Shown: piece by piece, positions 26,606-36,458 of the stretch | Position numbering within the stretch: position 1 is the first letter of the stretch | Layout: each line of letters opens with the position of its first letter | Assembly: GCF_037976325.1 (NCBI RefSeq) | Contig: NZ_CP150265.1 | Span: 4,459,501-4,523,500 of the forward strand | DNA: 64,000 nt | DNA from: Paenibacillus sp. FSL K6-3182 | Lineage (GTDB): Bacteria; Bacillota; Bacilli; Paenibacillales; Paenibacillaceae | Reading direction: 5' to 3' | The notes under the pieces: generated by a model | Told to the model about the DNA's origin: nothing | The model's input: the letters and a program-made list of their open reading frames with translations, nothing else | Database searches by the model: none | Translations under genes and position numbers: made by a program

Positions 26606-27319
26606 ATGCAAGTGCAGGTTATATCCAGTGTGAACGAAGCGAGCTCGGCAAGATTTCATCATAAAACGGCAATTATTATCGATGTTTTGCGAGCTACAAG
26701 CACAATTGTTACCGCTATTGCTGCGGGAGCTTCATGCATCATTCCTGCTGAAACGGTAATGGAAGCGCGAGCACTTCAGCGACCGGGAGATTTGCTTGGA
26801 GGAGAACGCTTTTGCCGGAAAATCGCGGGTTTTGATGTTGGCAATTCGCCAGAGGAATACACCGAGCAGGCCGTCGCTGGCAAACGAATTATTTTGACGA
26901 CTACGAACGGAACAAGGGCAATCCATAAATCAATGAGGGCGGATCATGTGTTGACCGCATCGCTTCTAAATGCGGAGGCTTGCGCTCGAGCAGCGATCGA
27001 GCTGCGGAGAGATGTCGTTATTTTGTGCGCCGGGAGTCACGATGAATTTGCTATTGAGGATGGCTTGTGTGCCGGCCTTGTACTTGATAGACTTCAAGGC
27101 TTAAGCCACTTCGCTATAGAGATGGATGACTTTGGCTGTGCGATGCTCGCTTTGTACCGAAATCGCTCCACTCAAGTGAAAGAAACGATCATGAACGGAA
27201 TGACCGGAAAAAAACTGATAAAGCTAGGAATGAAAAAAGACATAGAGGCATGCTCCGCTATCGATATCTATCAGGAAGTACCTAGACTGAACGGTGATCA
27301 ATTAACGAGGAATGGTTGA
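26606..27319 (+). CDS. comB: 2-phosphosulfolactate phosphatase
   Basis: 237 residues with the ComB pattern: IIDVLRATSTIVTAIAAGA (~25-43), GGERFCRKIAGFDVGNSPEEY, LTTTNGTRAI and LCAGSHDEFAIEDGLCAG. The enzyme removes phosphate from 2-phosphosulfolactate to give sulfolactate. Sulfolactate is a spore constituent in B. subtilis, so placement opposite the spoIIIA operon makes sense; coenzyme M synthesis is not expected here. Good ribosome site (AAAGGCGG). Divergent from yqhV. Confidence 0.9.
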   Translation: MQVQVISSVNEASSARFHHKTAIIIDVLRATSTIVTAIAAGASCIIPAETVMEARALQRPGDLLGGERFCRKIAGFDVGNSPEEYTEQAVAGKRIILTTTNGTRAIHKSMRADHVLTASLLNAEACARAAIELRRDVVILCAGSHDEFAIEDGLCAGLVLDRLQGLSHFAIEMDDFGCAMLALYRNRSTQVKETIMNGMTGKKLIKLGMKKDIEACSAIDIYQEVPRLNGDQLTRNG

Positions 27320-27343
27320 AATTCCAAGTTAATAAAAACAATA

Positions 27344-27377
27344 AAAAGCGTGCTCCCTAACAAGGAAGCACGCTTTT
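27344..27377. terminator. Bidirectional terminator comB / lysC
   Basis: Stem AAAAGCGTGCT-CC (27344-27357) / GG-AGCACGCTTTT (27364-27377) between convergent genes. Confidence 0.85.
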
Positions 27378-27392
27378 ATTATTTCTATTAGA

Positions 27393-28646
27393 TTAACGGC
27401 GATCCTGAGGGCCGCCTACAAATGCCTGCTCTGCTGTATCAAGACCATACGCAGTATGGAGTGCACGTACAACTTCGCTGAGCGGCTCTGCATTAATAAC
27501 GCAAGAACATTTAATTTCAGATGTGCTTACCATCTTAATGCTTACACCTAGTGAAGATATGGTTGCGAACATTTTCGCTGCTACGCCTGGATTGCTGACC
27601 ATGCCAGCACCTACGATCGATATTTTAACAAGATCGGATTCCGATGTCGTTTCACGGAAAGGAACAGTGCCGCGAATTCCCTCGATAACGGAGATCGCTT
27701 TATCTTTATCATCGCCTGAAAGCGTGAAGGAGAAATCGGCTTTGCCATCCTGAACACCGCTTTGTACGATAATGTCCACATCGATGCCGTTGTTTGCTAA
27801 TGCGCCAAACACATTTGCAAGCACGCCAGGAACATCCTCAACTCCCATAATGCTGATTCTTGCTACATTTTTGTCAAACGCGATGCCGCGAACGACCACG
27901 CCTTGCTCCATGACCGCTTCCTCCTTCACACTTGTACCTTCGTTTTGAGTAAAGCTTGAACGCACAACTAGCTTTACATTGTTATGCTTAGCGTATTCCA
28001 CCGCACGCGGATGCAATACAGCAGCGCCTAAATTAGCTAGCTCTAGCATCTCATCATAAGATATTTCATTTAGCTTGCGCGCATTTTTTACTACGCGAGG
28101 ATCCGTTGAGTAAATACCGTCAACATCGGTATAAATCTCGCAAACGTCTGCTTTCATCGCAGCTGCCATTGCAACTGCAGTCGTGTCAGAACCGCCGCGG
28201 CCGAGTGTTGTTATTTCTCCCTCTTCCGTCATCCCCTGAAAACCTGCAATAATAGCTACATTACCCTCTTCAAGCGCTTTGAACACGCGCTCTGGATGGA
28301 TATTAGTCATCTTCGCTTTACCATGCACCGCTTCTGTACGAATGCCTGCTTGCCAGCCCGTGAAGGAAACGGCCTTTGCACCAAGCTGATGTACGGTCAT
28401 CGATAACAAGGCTATCGAAATTTGCTCTCCAACTGTTAAAAGCATATCCATTTCCCGCGCCGGCGGATTTGGATTTAGCTGTTTCGACTGATCGATTAAA
28501 TCGTCTGTCGTATCTCCCATGGCAGAAACAACAACAACGATATCGTTGCCTTCTTGCTGCCTCTCAATAATACGTTTTGCTACACGCTGCATCCGCTCCG
28601 GCGTTCCAACGGAGCTGCCGCCAAACTTCATCACGATTAACGACAA
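27393..28646 (-). CDS. lysC: Aspartate kinase (LysC type)
   Basis: 417 residues from TTG 28646, chosen because AGGAGTG lies eight bases upstream and the product then begins MSLIVMKFGGSSVG; twelve more open codons lack a ribosome site. Kinase domain with KFGGSSVG, FQGMTEEGEITTLGRGGSDTTAVA and ATP-site residues; two C-terminal ACT domains (~265-400) for feedback control. It phosphorylates aspartate, first step to lysine, diaminopimelate, methionine and threonine. It stands alone; no lysine riboswitch was found upstream. A repeat element lies between it and efp. Confidence 0.96.
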   Translation of the reverse strand: MSLIVMKFGGSSVGTPERMQRVAKRIIERQQEGNDIVVVVSAMGDTTDDLIDQSKQLNPNPPAREMDMLLTVGEQISIALLSMTVHQLGAKAVSFTGWQAGIRTEAVHGKAKMTNIHPERVFKALEEGNVAIIAGFQGMTEEGEITTLGRGGSDTTAVAMAAAMKADVCEIYTDVDGIYSTDPRVVKNARKLNEISYDEMLELANLGAAVLHPRAVEYAKHNNVKLVVRSSFTQNEGTSVKEEAVMEQGVVVRGIAFDKNVARISIMGVEDVPGVLANVFGALANNGIDVDIIVQSGVQDGKADFSFTLSGDDKDKAISVIEGIRGTVPFRETTSESDLVKISIVGAGMVSNPGVAAKMFATISSLGVSIKMVSTSEIKCSCVINAEPLSEVVRALHTAYGLDTAEQAFVGGPQDRR

Positions 28647-28732
28647 AGCCGATTCACTCCTAAACCTGACATATACATACAAGTCAATATTATATCACAT
28701 TGCGCTTACCTATGGGTATATTCTCTTACAAA

Positions 28733-28762
28733 AAAACCGTCCGAAATCCTTCGGACGGTTTT
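28733..28762. terminator. Terminator between efp and lysC
   Basis: Perfect eleven-base stem AAAACCGTCCG (28733-28743) / CGGACGGTTTT (28752-28762), loop of eight, flanked by A and T runs so usable on both strands; serves efp. Confidence 0.9.
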
Positions 28763-28855
28763 AAATATAAGAATTTATAAGCTAGCACTCTTATAAACGG
28801 CTTATATTTCTCCGCGAAACGCAAGCTTAGCCTCCAAGGATGGCTTTAGCCGTTT
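28761..28855 (+). repeat. Two-hairpin intergenic repeat, copy A
   Basis: About 95 bases. Hairpin 1: ATATAAG ... TTATAAG, loop CTAGCACT, CTTATAA ... CTTATAT. Then TTCTCCGCG. Hairpin 2: AAACG, GCTTAGCC, loop, GGCTTTAGC, CGTTT. The same element occurs in reverse orientation at 41771-41868 with conserved stems. It directly abuts the terminator at 28733-28762 and lies between the efp stop and that terminator. Confidence 0.75.
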
Positions 28856-28874
28856 ACACTTGTCAAGCTGCTTA

Positions 28875-29432
28875 CTAAGCGCGCGAGATGTATTTGCCTT
28901 CACGAGTATCGATCAGCAAAACGTCGCCTTCGTTAATGAACAATGGAACTTGAACGTTAAGGCCAGTTTCAACCTTAGCTGTTTTTGTTGCGCCTTGCGC
29001 TGTGTTGCCCTTCACGCCCGGCTCTGTTTCAATAACTTTCAGCTCTACGCTGTTTTGCATTTGAATACCAAGGATTTCACCTTGATAGCTCGAAATGTTA
29101 ACGTTCATGTTTTCTTTCAGGAAGTTAAGCTCCCACTCAAGCTGTTTCTTGTCCAAGTTAAATTGGTCAAACGTCTCGTTATCCATGAATGTATACTCCG
29201 AACCAGAGTTATACAAATATTGCACTTCACGGTTTTCGATGATCGCGCGGCCAATGCTCTCGCCTGCACGGAACGTTTTCTCAACAACGTTGCCGTTGCG
29301 AAGGTTTTTCAGCTTAGAGCGTACGAATGCAGCGCCTTTACCAGGTTTTACGTGCTGAAAGTCTAGAACTGTAAAAATATCGGAGTCTACTTGCACGGTC
29401 AAGCCTGTTTTAAAATCGTTTACTGAAATCAT
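28875..29432 (-). CDS. efp: Translation elongation factor P
   Basis: 185 residues, three beta domains. Start [40 protein letters not shown], with the loop KPGKGAAF carrying the lysine that is modified in some bacteria; the C terminus has the EF-P signature [24 protein letters not shown]. Relieves ribosome stalling at polyproline. Downstream of pepP with 28 bases between them, the common Firmicutes pairing. Confidence 0.98.
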   Translation of the reverse strand: MISVNDFKTGLTVQVDSDIFTVLDFQHVKPGKGAAFVRSKLKNLRNGNVVEKTFRAGESIGRAIIENREVQYLYNSGSEYTFMDNETFDQFNLDKKQLEWELNFLKENMNVNISSYQGEILGIQMQNSVELKVIETEPGVKGNTAQGATKTAKVETGLNVQVPLFINEGDVLLIDTREGKYISRA

Positions 29433-29460
29433 TGCTGATTCCCTCCTGAATGAATAGTCC

Positions 29461-30534
29461 TTAACCCAGAGTGATTAAATCCTTCGGGGATGAGGTTAAT
29501 ATTTTAATACCGGTTTCCGTAATAACGATGTCATCCTCAATGCGTACGCCGCCGAAGCCTGGTACGTAAATGCCGGGTTCTACCGTAACCGTCATGCCGG
29601 GGGTTAAAATCGTTTCACTGAATTTGGACAACCTAGGGGCCTCATGAATTTCCATGCCCAGACCGTGTCCGGTACCATGTCCAAATAGATCGCCATAACC
29701 GTATTTCGTAATGATGTCGCGAGTTAGCGCATCCGCTTCACGACCGGTCATGCCTGGCTTAATATGCTCAAGTGCATGCAACTGCGCTTCAAGCACGATA
29801 TTGTAAATCTCGAGATGCTTAGCTGTCGGAGTGCCGACCACGACTGTGCGTGTCAAATCGGAGCAATAACCGTTGTAATAAGCGCCGAAATCAAGCTTTA
29901 CAAACTCATTATTCCCAATAATGCGATCGCTAGCTACTCCATGCGGCAACGCAGAGCGCTCGCCTGAGGCTACGATCGTATCGAAGGAAGAAGAAGTCGC
30001 GCCATGGCTGCGCATAAAAACTTCCATTTCAAGTGCGATATCCGTTTCACGAACTCCTGGGCGAATGAGCTTCAAAATGTGATTGAAGGTGCTGTCCGCA
30101 AGATCGGCAGCTTCCTGCATAATTTGAAGTTCTGCCTCGTCCTTAATGTAGCGAAGCTTTTCCACTAATCCTGAGGCAGGCTCAAGCGTGATACCGTCTA
30201 ATGTTTTCGACCAAGCAGTAAATTCACTGTATACGACATGGTCTTGTTCAAAAGCCAGCTTCGACAACTTATGTTGTCTTAGCAGCTCAAGCACATCCGC
30301 AAGCGGATTCGAACCATGCTCAACAATTTGAAAATTGACCGCCTGCTGCGGCGCTTGTGTGCGGTAGCGGAAATCCGTAAGCAAATAGCTTTCGCTTAGC
30401 GTAATCAACACCATGCCTGACGAACCAGTGAATCCGCTTATGTAGCGACGGTTATACTCGCTTCCAATTAGTATCGCTTCAAAGCGATGTTCTTCCATCA
30501 GCTGCCGAAGTCGTTTTACTCTATCGTTTGCCAT
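29461..30534 (-). CDS. pepP: Xaa-Pro aminopeptidase (M24B)
   Basis: 357 residues. An N-terminal creatinase-like domain (~1-130) and a C-terminal pita-bread domain with metal ligands in [48 protein letters not shown] and [10 protein letters not shown]. Removes N-terminal residues preceding proline. Same place as yqhT of B. subtilis, between aroQ and efp; probably one operon with both. Confidence 0.95.
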   Translation of the reverse strand: MANDRVKRLRQLMEEHRFEAILIGSEYNRRYISGFTGSSGMVLITLSESYLLTDFRYRTQAPQQAVNFQIVEHGSNPLADVLELLRQHKLSKLAFEQDHVVYSEFTAWSKTLDGITLEPASGLVEKLRYIKDEAELQIMQEAADLADSTFNHILKLIRPGVRETDIALEMEVFMRSHGATSSSFDTIVASGERSALPHGVASDRIIGNNEFVKLDFGAYYNGYCSDLTRTVVVGTPTAKHLEIYNIVLEAQLHALEHIKPGMTGREADALTRDIITKYGYGDLFGHGTGHGLGMEIHEAPRLSKFSETILTPGMTVTVEPGIYVPGFGGVRIEDDIVITETGIKILTSSPKDLITLG

Positions 30535-30559
30535 AACCGCTTCACCCTCTCTTAACTTA

Positions 30560-31000
30560 TTACTGTTTGTTCAAGTGACGTACGAGCGCAGTTAGACCAA
30601 GCTCATAGCTATCAGACCCGAAGCCGGCAATTTGACCGACTGCAATCGCAGCAACGACGGACGTATGACGGAACGCTTCTCTCTTGTGAATGTTCGACAT
30701 ATGCACCTCGATAATCGGCAAATCAACGGTGCTAAGCGCATCGCGAAGCGCGTAGCTGTAATGGGTCCAAGCACCAGGATTGATGACAATGCCGTCTGCC
30801 TTGCCGTACGCACTATGTATTCGATCAATCATATTGCCCTCATGATTCGTTTGGAAAAATTCAACGGAGACGCCAAGCGCCTCAGCTTTATCCTTCAAGA
30901 GCGATTCGATGTCTGCAAGTGTTTCTGTCCCGTATACGCCAGGCTCACGAATGCCGAGCATATTTAAGTTCGGTCCGTTTAAAACAACAATTTTGTGCAT
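30560..31000 (-). CDS. aroQ: 3-dehydroquinate dehydratase, type II
   Basis: 146 residues from ATG 31000 (GGGAGGTG five bases upstream). Family motifs: [20 protein letters not shown] (with catalytic Tyr), [33 protein letters not shown] (catalytic His follows as [14 protein letters not shown]) . Catalyses the third step of the shikimate pathway. Head of the aroQ-pepP-efp run. Confidence 0.97.
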   Translation of the reverse strand: MHKIVVLNGPNLNMLGIREPGVYGTETLADIESLLKDKAEALGVSVEFFQTNHEGNMIDRIHSAYGKADGIVINPGAWTHYSYALRDALSTVDLPIIEVHMSNIHKREAFRHTSVVAAIAVGQIAGFGSDSYELGLTALVRHLNKQ

Positions 31001-31092
31001 GAATGCACCTCCCAAGCAACCGAATCCATCATAGGTTCAAAGATCATTAGCCATTTTACCACAAATGTCTGCCGCTTGAGAAGTAGAACTCG

Positions 31093-31599
31093 CTACTGAG
31101 CTTTCGCAGGCTCCCTCGATGCTTCATCCGTGAACTCAAAAGCAATCGAATAACCAATGAATACACCCCATAGAAGAAAGACACACAACTCTGTGTAAAG
31201 CGTATTCCAGCCCGCTTTCGTGATGCCTGGCATAACGCCGAGCAGTGGTCCCGCCGCAATAAACAAAATCGCCCACCAAACCAATCCGTACACGATACCC
31301 GGCCAAGGTCCTCGCAGCTTCCCAAGTATAACTTTATATAGAAAGGCAGCCACAATAGAAAAAATAATAAACGCTCCAACACTTACGACTTCTCCCCATC
31401 CCGTTTTTAGAAAAGAAGCTTTAAAAAAAGGATCTGCCACAAATCCGGGAAGCACCTTCGTAAAATTCATCTCAAAGAACATCCAGCGTACAACGCCCCA
31501 TATTAAGCCAGCAAAAAAACCGATTTTGATTGCGTAAAGCCACGGGTTTGTTACATGATCCTGTTTATCATATTGGTTTCGTTGTTTACTGTTAGCCAT
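31093..31599 (-). CDS. yqhR: YqhR family membrane protein
   Basis: 168 residues, four hydrophobic helices (~22-40, ~73-92, ~100-120, ~133-152) with polar ends. Position next to aroQ and divergent from yqhQ matches yqhR in B. subtilis. Function unknown. Start ATG 31599 with GGAGG nine bases upstream. Confidence 0.8.
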   Translation of the reverse strand: MANSKQRNQYDKQDHVTNPWLYAIKIGFFAGLIWGVVRWMFFEMNFTKVLPGFVADPFFKASFLKTGWGEVVSVGAFIIFSIVAAFLYKVILGKLRGPWPGIVYGLVWWAILFIAAGPLLGVMPGITKAGWNTLYTELCVFLLWGVFIGYSIAFEFTDEASREPAKAQ

Positions 31600-31716
31600 T
31601 ACGCTAAGCCTCCACTCTGATTTCCATAGTTGTCCGAATTAGTATGTGAAATAATAGCGATGGATAACCATACTTTACCGTCAACTTGCCTATCCCTTCC
31701 TTTATGTATGCTGGCG

Positions 31717-31746
31717 TTGGCAATTGACTGATAGATCAAGTACAAT
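31717..31746 (+). promoter_or_regulatory. Candidate promoter of yqhQ
   Basis: TTGGCA (31717-31722), 18 bases, TACAAT (31741-31746), 72 bases before the yqhQ start. Confidence 0.5.
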
Positions 31747-31818
31747 AGACATACAAAGATAAGGTACATTCGTCGCAACAGCTAAGACGATATTCCAATC
31801 AAGGAAGGTGACACGCAC

Positions 31819-32781
31819 TTGCCGCAAGACTCCCGAAGCATATATGGCGGACAAGCGGTTATTGAAGGCGTTATGTTTGCTGGCAAACACGTTAACGTAA
31901 CAGCTGTCCGACGCAAAAATGATGAAATCGTATTTTATGAAGTACCTCGCACAACGAAGAATTGGATTCAAGCATTGAAAAAAATCCCTCTCGTTCGAGG
32001 CGTTGTCGGTATTCTTGAATCAAGCGCCAAAGGCTCCCAGCATTTGAACTTTTCTATGGAAGCCTACGCTGAGGATGAAGCCGGTGAGGGTAAAGAAACA
32101 GACAGCAATCAACAACCTGCTGCAGTAAAGGAAGAAAAAAAGCAAGGCTGGAGTCTCAGCATGATTGTTGGCGTAGCTGTCGCTGGCGTGCTTTCCTTTA
32201 TTTTCGGCAAACTTATTTTCACTGCTGCACCCGCAGCGCTCGAGGAACTTCTTTTCTCAGGGGTATTTGAAAATAAGATCGGTCATAACTTATTAGAAGG
32301 ACTTATCAAAATTATTTTGCTGCTTTCTTATTTGTATTTCATTTCCATGACACCGTTAATTAAGCGGTTGTTCCAATATCATGGAGCTGAGCATAAAGTA
32401 ATTAGTACTTATGAAGCTGGTGAAGAGCTTACGGTTCAAAATGTACAGAAGTACAGCCGCCTTCACTACCGCTGCGGTTCAAGCTTTATCGTGTTCACCG
32501 TTATTGTAGGTGTTGTTGTCTACTCGTTGCCGTTCTTTACTTGGGACACAATATGGGAACGCGTCTACATCCGTATCTTACTGCTTCCACTCGTTCTTGG
32601 CCTCTCCTATGAGGTGCTTCGCTGGACAAATGCTTTGCGTGAAATTCCAGTGCTGCGCTACCTCGGATATCCGGGACTATGGCTGCAGCTTCTAACGACC
32701 AAAGAACCGCGTGATGAGCAAGTTGCGGTATCCATTGCTTCCTTCAAGCGCATGCTTGAACTAGATAAACAAATGAAATAA
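31819..32781 (+). CDS. yqhQ: DUF1385 membrane protein YqhQ
   Basis: 320 residues. N-terminal SIYGGQAVIEGVMFAGKH and central FQYHGAEHKVISTYEAGE are the DUF1385 hallmarks, with hydrophobic segments at ~110-135, ~160-180, ~215-235 and ~250-265, and a conserved TKEPRDEQVAVSI end. Function unknown; conserved in Firmicutes. The start is TTG 31819 preceded by AAGGAAGGTG, since no ATG fits. Confidence 0.9.
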   Translation: MPQDSRSIYGGQAVIEGVMFAGKHVNVTAVRRKNDEIVFYEVPRTTKNWIQALKKIPLVRGVVGILESSAKGSQHLNFSMEAYAEDEAGEGKETDSNQQPAAVKEEKKQGWSLSMIVGVAVAGVLSFIFGKLIFTAAPAALEELLFSGVFENKIGHNLLEGLIKIILLLSYLYFISMTPLIKRLFQYHGAEHKVISTYEAGEELTVQNVQKYSRLHYRCGSSFIVFTVIVGVVVYSLPFFTWDTIWERVYIRILLLPLVLGLSYEVLRWTNALREIPVLRYLGYPGLWLQLLTTKEPRDEQVAVSIASFKRMLELDKQMK

Positions 32782-32812
32782 TTTCTATTGAAAAAGGAAA
32801 GGCGGAATTACA

Positions 32813-33130
32813 ATGAGCAGAATACCAAGCAAATGGAATGTTTGGTCCATATCGTTTTTGGCGCTGCTGTTGATCGGTCTCGTTTACAGCGTTATCCAAA
32901 GCCCAATAACCTTTCTAATTCCCATTGTGGTGCTTGGCGGCATTTTCTTGCTTTATAAATATCCGCCTTCTTTCTTAAGAGGTTACAATACGCGGCAAGG
33001 AGGAGTACATGTCACACAAAGACGTGCTCCTGCAAGCAAAACGAGAACGAACAAGAACCGCTCCAAGACCGTGCCGTTTCGTGTCATTGAAGGCGGCAAG
33101 GAAGATGACGATACACCTAAATATCATTAA
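32813..33130 (+). CDS. Small membrane protein with basic cytoplasmic tail
   Basis: 105 residues: two hydrophobic helices (~10-26 and ~31-47), then a strongly basic tail (THE stretch around QRRAPASKTRTNKNRSK) and an acidic end. It follows yqhQ by 31 bases and shares its terminator, so it is probably cotranscribed. No domain recognised. Confidence 0.7.
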   Translation: MSRIPSKWNVWSISFLALLLIGLVYSVIQSPITFLIPIVVLGGIFLLYKYPPSFLRGYNTRQGGVHVTQRRAPASKTRTNKNRSKTVPFRVIEGGKEDDDTPKYH

Positions 33131-33137
33131 ATCAAAC

Positions 33138-33173
33138 AAAAGGCCCGAGGCATAATTGCCTCGGGCCTTTTTG
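33138..33173. terminator. Bidirectional terminator yqhQ unit / mntR
   Basis: AAAGGCCCGAGGC / GCCTCGGGCCTTTT stem, loop of six, T run on the plus strand and A run for the minus strand. Confidence 0.9.
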
Positions 33174-33197
33174 CTTTCTCGTTCGTATCGATATGTA

Positions 33198-33620
33198 TTA
33201 CTCGCTGTCCATTTCCGCACGCACGGCGCGAAGCTCGTCCATACGCTGAGAATCTCTTCGGAAATATTCAACTAAAGTTTCAATACAGGTTATAGAGTCC
33301 CAGCTAAGATGATGCTCGATTCCTTCAACATCCTGATAAATATTCTCGTCCTGTACGCCAATCGTCGTTAGGAATGACTCTAACAATTGATGCCGATCAA
33401 CAAGCCTTTTGCCCATTTTTTTCCCTTTATTGGTCAGGACCAGCCCGCGATACTTCTCATAGATCAAATAATTATCTTTATCAAGCTTTTGAATCATCTT
33501 GGTGACCGATGAAGGATGCACCTCTAGTCCTTCTGCAATGTCCGAGACACGCGCATAACCTTTTTCATCAATCAACTTATAAATTCTTTCCAAGTAGTCT
33601 TCCATGCTCGGTGTCGGCAC
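33198..33620 (-). CDS. mntR: Manganese-responsive repressor MntR
   Basis: 140 residues from GTG 33620 (AGGGGGTT five bases upstream). Numbered so, all six manganese ligands of B. subtilis MntR are kept: D8, E11, H77, E99, E102, H103. N-terminal winged helix ([22 protein letters not shown]), C-terminal dimerisation domain. Represses manganese uptake genes when Mn2+ is plentiful; no uptake operon lies nearby. A longer frame upstream has no ribosome site. Confidence 0.96.
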   Translation of the reverse strand: MPTPSMEDYLERIYKLIDEKGYARVSDIAEGLEVHPSSVTKMIQKLDKDNYLIYEKYRGLVLTNKGKKMGKRLVDRHQLLESFLTTIGVQDENIYQDVEGIEHHLSWDSITCIETLVEYFRRDSQRMDELRAVRAEMDSE

Positions 33621-33830
33621 TGAAGAACCCCCTAACCATACTTCTTCACCTTTTTCACAGGCGTTACTTATTGTATCATACACTGTTCATTGTGTTCACT
33701 GCAACCCAAGCCCATCTCCAAAATAGATAAAGAAGCGCAAATATCACTTGAACTTACCAGTTTCAGCTTCGCTCATCCTTCACACAATAAGATGATGTTG
33801 ATTGTGATGAATCTACAGGAGGAATGAGCT

Positions 33831-34898
33831 ATGAGCACTGCAATTATTGATCGTCCTAAACCAGATCGCTCCACCCTCTCCTTTGTTCCCGAGCTTGTTT
33901 ATTTTGAACCATCTGCGCTCGATTATCCTAAAGGGCAGCGTATTTTTGAATGGGTTAAAAAAGAAGGCATTCCTTACCGGATGACAACCTCACATAACCG
34001 GATTACGAATTTACCGGGCGATACCGAGCTTGAACAATACAAAATCGCCAAAAGAACGCTTGTCGTTGGCATACGCAAAACCTTGAAATTTGATACTTCG
34101 AAGCCTTCAGCGGAATACGCCATTCCGATAGCAACCGGTTGTATGGCTCATTGTCATTATTGTTATTTGCAAACAACCTTAGGAGCAAAACCTTATATTC
34201 GTGTATATGTCAATATAGACGATATTCTAGAGGCTGCTGAGGGGTACATCAACGAGAGAAAACCGGAAATTACCCGCTTTGAAGCCGCATGTACATCCGA
34301 TCCCGTCGGACTGGAGCCCATTACAGGCAGCCTTCGCGAGCTTATTGATTTTATGGGGGAACAAGAACATGGACGGCTTCGGTTTGTGACCAAGTTTCAC
34401 CATGTGGATTCCCTTCTTGATGCAAAGCACAATGGACATACCCGTATCCGATTTAGCGTAAATGCCAAATATGTAATCAAGCATTTCGAGCCTGCTACAT
34501 CAAGTTTTGATCAACGCATTGAGGCCGCCGCAAAGGTCGCTAGAGCAGGTTATCCAATGGGCTTTATAATTGCCCCTATTATTTGGCATGAAGGCTGGGA
34601 GGAAGGCTATGGCGAGCTTATAGCCTCACTTGCAGACAAACTCCCGCAGGATGTGACCAAAGACCTTACATTTGAACTCATTCAGCATCGTTTTACAAAA
34701 ACGGCAAAAGCAGTTATTGAAAAGCGGTATCCACGGACGAAGCTTGAGATGGATATTGAAAAACGCAAATATAAATGGGGTCGCTGGGGACAAGGAAAAT
34801 ACGTCTATCCCGATGAACAAGCAAATGCGCTCCGCATGTATTTATCGGAGCGCATCTTTGAACATTTTCCTGAAGCAAAAATTGAATATTTTACGTAA
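33831..34898 (+). CDS. splB: Spore photoproduct lyase
   Basis: 355 residues. Radical SAM cluster Cys at 104, 108 and 111 (TGCMAHCHYCYLQ) and the H-donor Cys at 154 (EAACTSDPVG). The enzyme reverses the 5-thyminyl-5,6-dihydrothymine lesion of UV-irradiated spores during germination. Good AGGAGG site at the start. The small splA gene found upstream in B. subtilis is absent here; no clear sigma-G promoter could be defended. Confidence 0.97.
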   Translation: MSTAIIDRPKPDRSTLSFVPELVYFEPSALDYPKGQRIFEWVKKEGIPYRMTTSHNRITNLPGDTELEQYKIAKRTLVVGIRKTLKFDTSKPSAEYAIPIATGCMAHCHYCYLQTTLGAKPYIRVYVNIDDILEAAEGYINERKPEITRFEAACTSDPVGLEPITGSLRELIDFMGEQEHGRLRFVTKFHHVDSLLDAKHNGHTRIRFSVNAKYVIKHFEPATSSFDQRIEAAAKVARAGYPMGFIIAPIIWHEGWEEGYGELIASLADKLPQDVTKDLTFELIQHRFTKTAKAVIEKRYPRTKLEMDIEKRKYKWGRWGQGKYVYPDEQANALRMYLSERIFEHFPEAKIEYFT

Positions 34899-34913
34899 GA
34901 GATCAGTATCTGC

Positions 34914-35627
34914 TTAAAATTTCAACCATTCCGGCGTAATCATGTTAAGCCAGATCGTGATTTTGGTCATTTGATCGGTAAACAATAATACACCCATCAA
35001 AATCATAACAGCTCCGCCAACCTTCATTACGCTAGCTGAATATTTCAGTATCCATCTTGCCGTACCAAGGAAAAAGGCAAGTACAAAAAAAGGAATCGCA
35101 AAGCCTAATGAGTAAGCAGTCGTTAGCTGAAACCATGTGCCAGGTTCCGATGCTGCAAGACCTAAAATCGCAGTAAGCGCGGGACCTGTACATGGGGTCC
35201 AGCCTGCGGAGAAGCCAATTCCAAAAATAAAGGAGCTGACATAGTTCGCTTTTTTCGGAATAAGATTCATTCTTCGTTCCTTCATCAGGAGCTGCGGCTG
35301 AAATAATCCGATTAAGAATAGTCCCATCAAAATAATCAATATCGCTGATAATTGCCTAATCAGATCTCGATACTCGCTAAAAAATTCAGCAAATACATTC
35401 GTTCCGTAGCCTAATGCATAATACACGGTGCAGAAGCCCAAAATGAAAAACAGCGTGTGTGACATCGTTCGCATGCGTTTTTGTTTGGCATGTGAATTGC
35501 CCTTCAAATCCGCTACCGATATTCCCGTTATGTATGATAAATACGAAGGATAAAGCGGTAAGCAGCAAGGTGATATGAACGATGCAAAGCCAGCCCCTAA
35601 GGCCAGCCAAATGTTAATGTCGGACAA
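34914..35627 (-). CDS. ccdA: Cytochrome c biogenesis / thiol transporter CcdA
   Basis: 237 residues, six membrane helices, with the paired redox cysteines in SPCCLPLYPSYL (~20-31) and GWTPCTGPALTAILG (~146-160). CcdA moves reducing equivalents across the membrane to thioredoxin-like partners, for cytochrome c maturation and spore cortex thiol reduction. TTG start at 35627. Convergent with splB. Confidence 0.93.
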   Translation of the reverse strand: MSDINIWLALGAGFASFISPCCLPLYPSYLSYITGISVADLKGNSHAKQKRMRTMSHTLFFILGFCTVYYALGYGTNVFAEFFSEYRDLIRQLSAILIILMGLFLIGLFQPQLLMKERRMNLIPKKANYVSSFIFGIGFSAGWTPCTGPALTAILGLAASEPGTWFQLTTAYSLGFAIPFFVLAFFLGTARWILKYSASVMKVGGAVMILMGVLLFTDQMTKITIWLNMITPEWLKF

Positions 35628-35648
35628 ACCCTCTCACTCCAATCCTCA

Positions 35649-36458
35649 TTAACTGCCTGGTCGCATGCCACGGCGGAAAACGAGCAGCAACAGCAGCACA
35701 GCAATTAGCAATAATACAATGGTACCGCCTGGTGCCAAATTCCATACACCCGCGATTAGTAAGCCTAATACAACGGCAATCTCGCCAATAATGACGACCG
35801 TTATAACGCTTTGACGGAAACTGCGGGCAATGATCAAGCTGCATGCGGCTGGTATAGTCAGCAAGGCCGATACAAGCAGCGCACCTACAATTTTGATAGA
35901 GACACTAATAACTAGAGCAGTAAGCACGCTAATCATAACATTATAAAATTTGACGGGCAAGCCGCTCACTGCTGCCGCGTCCTCATCAAACGTAAGCAGG
36001 AATAGCTCCTTTACTTGAAGCCTGATCGCAACAAGAACAATCAGTGTAACGACGCCTATTACGTAAAGATCAGTGGTGCTCAAAGTATAAATGCTTCCAA
36101 ATAAGTAACTATTCACATTGCTGTTGAATCCTTTGCCCATCGTGAATAATAATGATGCGAGCGCGACTCCGCCTGACATGATAATGGCAATGGACAGCTC
36201 TGCATATGATTTATATGCTTTCCGAAGCTTCTCAATAGCAAATGAGGCAATAATCGCAAACACAAATCCCATAGCAATTGGATACACGCCAATCAAGAAA
36301 CCTAGCGCTACTCCAGCAATAGATACATGCGATAAAGTATCTCCAATCATTGAAAGCCTTCGCAGCACAAGAAATAAGCCGATTAGCGGAGCCGTTACCC
36401 CGATTAGAAGTCCGCCAATAAGAGCCCTTTGAAAAAATTCACTAGTTACGATCTCCAA
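35649..36458 (-). CDS. znuB: Zinc ABC transporter permease
   Basis: About 270 residues, seven to eight membrane helices. Sequence APLIGLFLVLRRLSMIGDTLSHVSIAGVALG matches the ABC-3 metal permease family. TTG 36458 was chosen (nine bases after AGAGG); TTG 36467 is possible. It overlaps the znuC end by 17 bases. Confidence 0.92.
   Translation of the reverse strand: MEIVTSEFFQRALIGGLLIGVTAPLIGLFLVLRRLSMIGDTLSHVSIAGVALGFLIGVYPIAMGFVFAIIASFAIEKLRKAYKSYAELSIAIIMSGGVALASLLFTMGKGFNSNVNSYLFGSIYTLSTTDLYVIGVVTLIVLVAIRLQVKELFLLTFDEDAAAVSGLPVKFYNVMISVLTALVISVSIKIVGALLVSALLTIPAACSLIIARSFRQSVITVVIIGEIAVVLGLLIAGVWNLAPGGTIVLLLIAVLLLLLVFRRGMRPGS

Noticed and set aside
28646..28874. Lysine riboswitch before lysC
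   Set aside because: The spacer holds only a terminator and repeat copy A; none of the lysine-aptamer elements was seen.
28860..29366. 168-residue plus-strand ORF opposite efp
   Set aside because: efp is unmistakable on the minus strand; the ORF mirrors its codon pattern and has no ribosome site.
33684..33830. Sigma-G promoter of splB
   Set aside because: CATCCTT has one mismatch and no GnATR box at the right distance.
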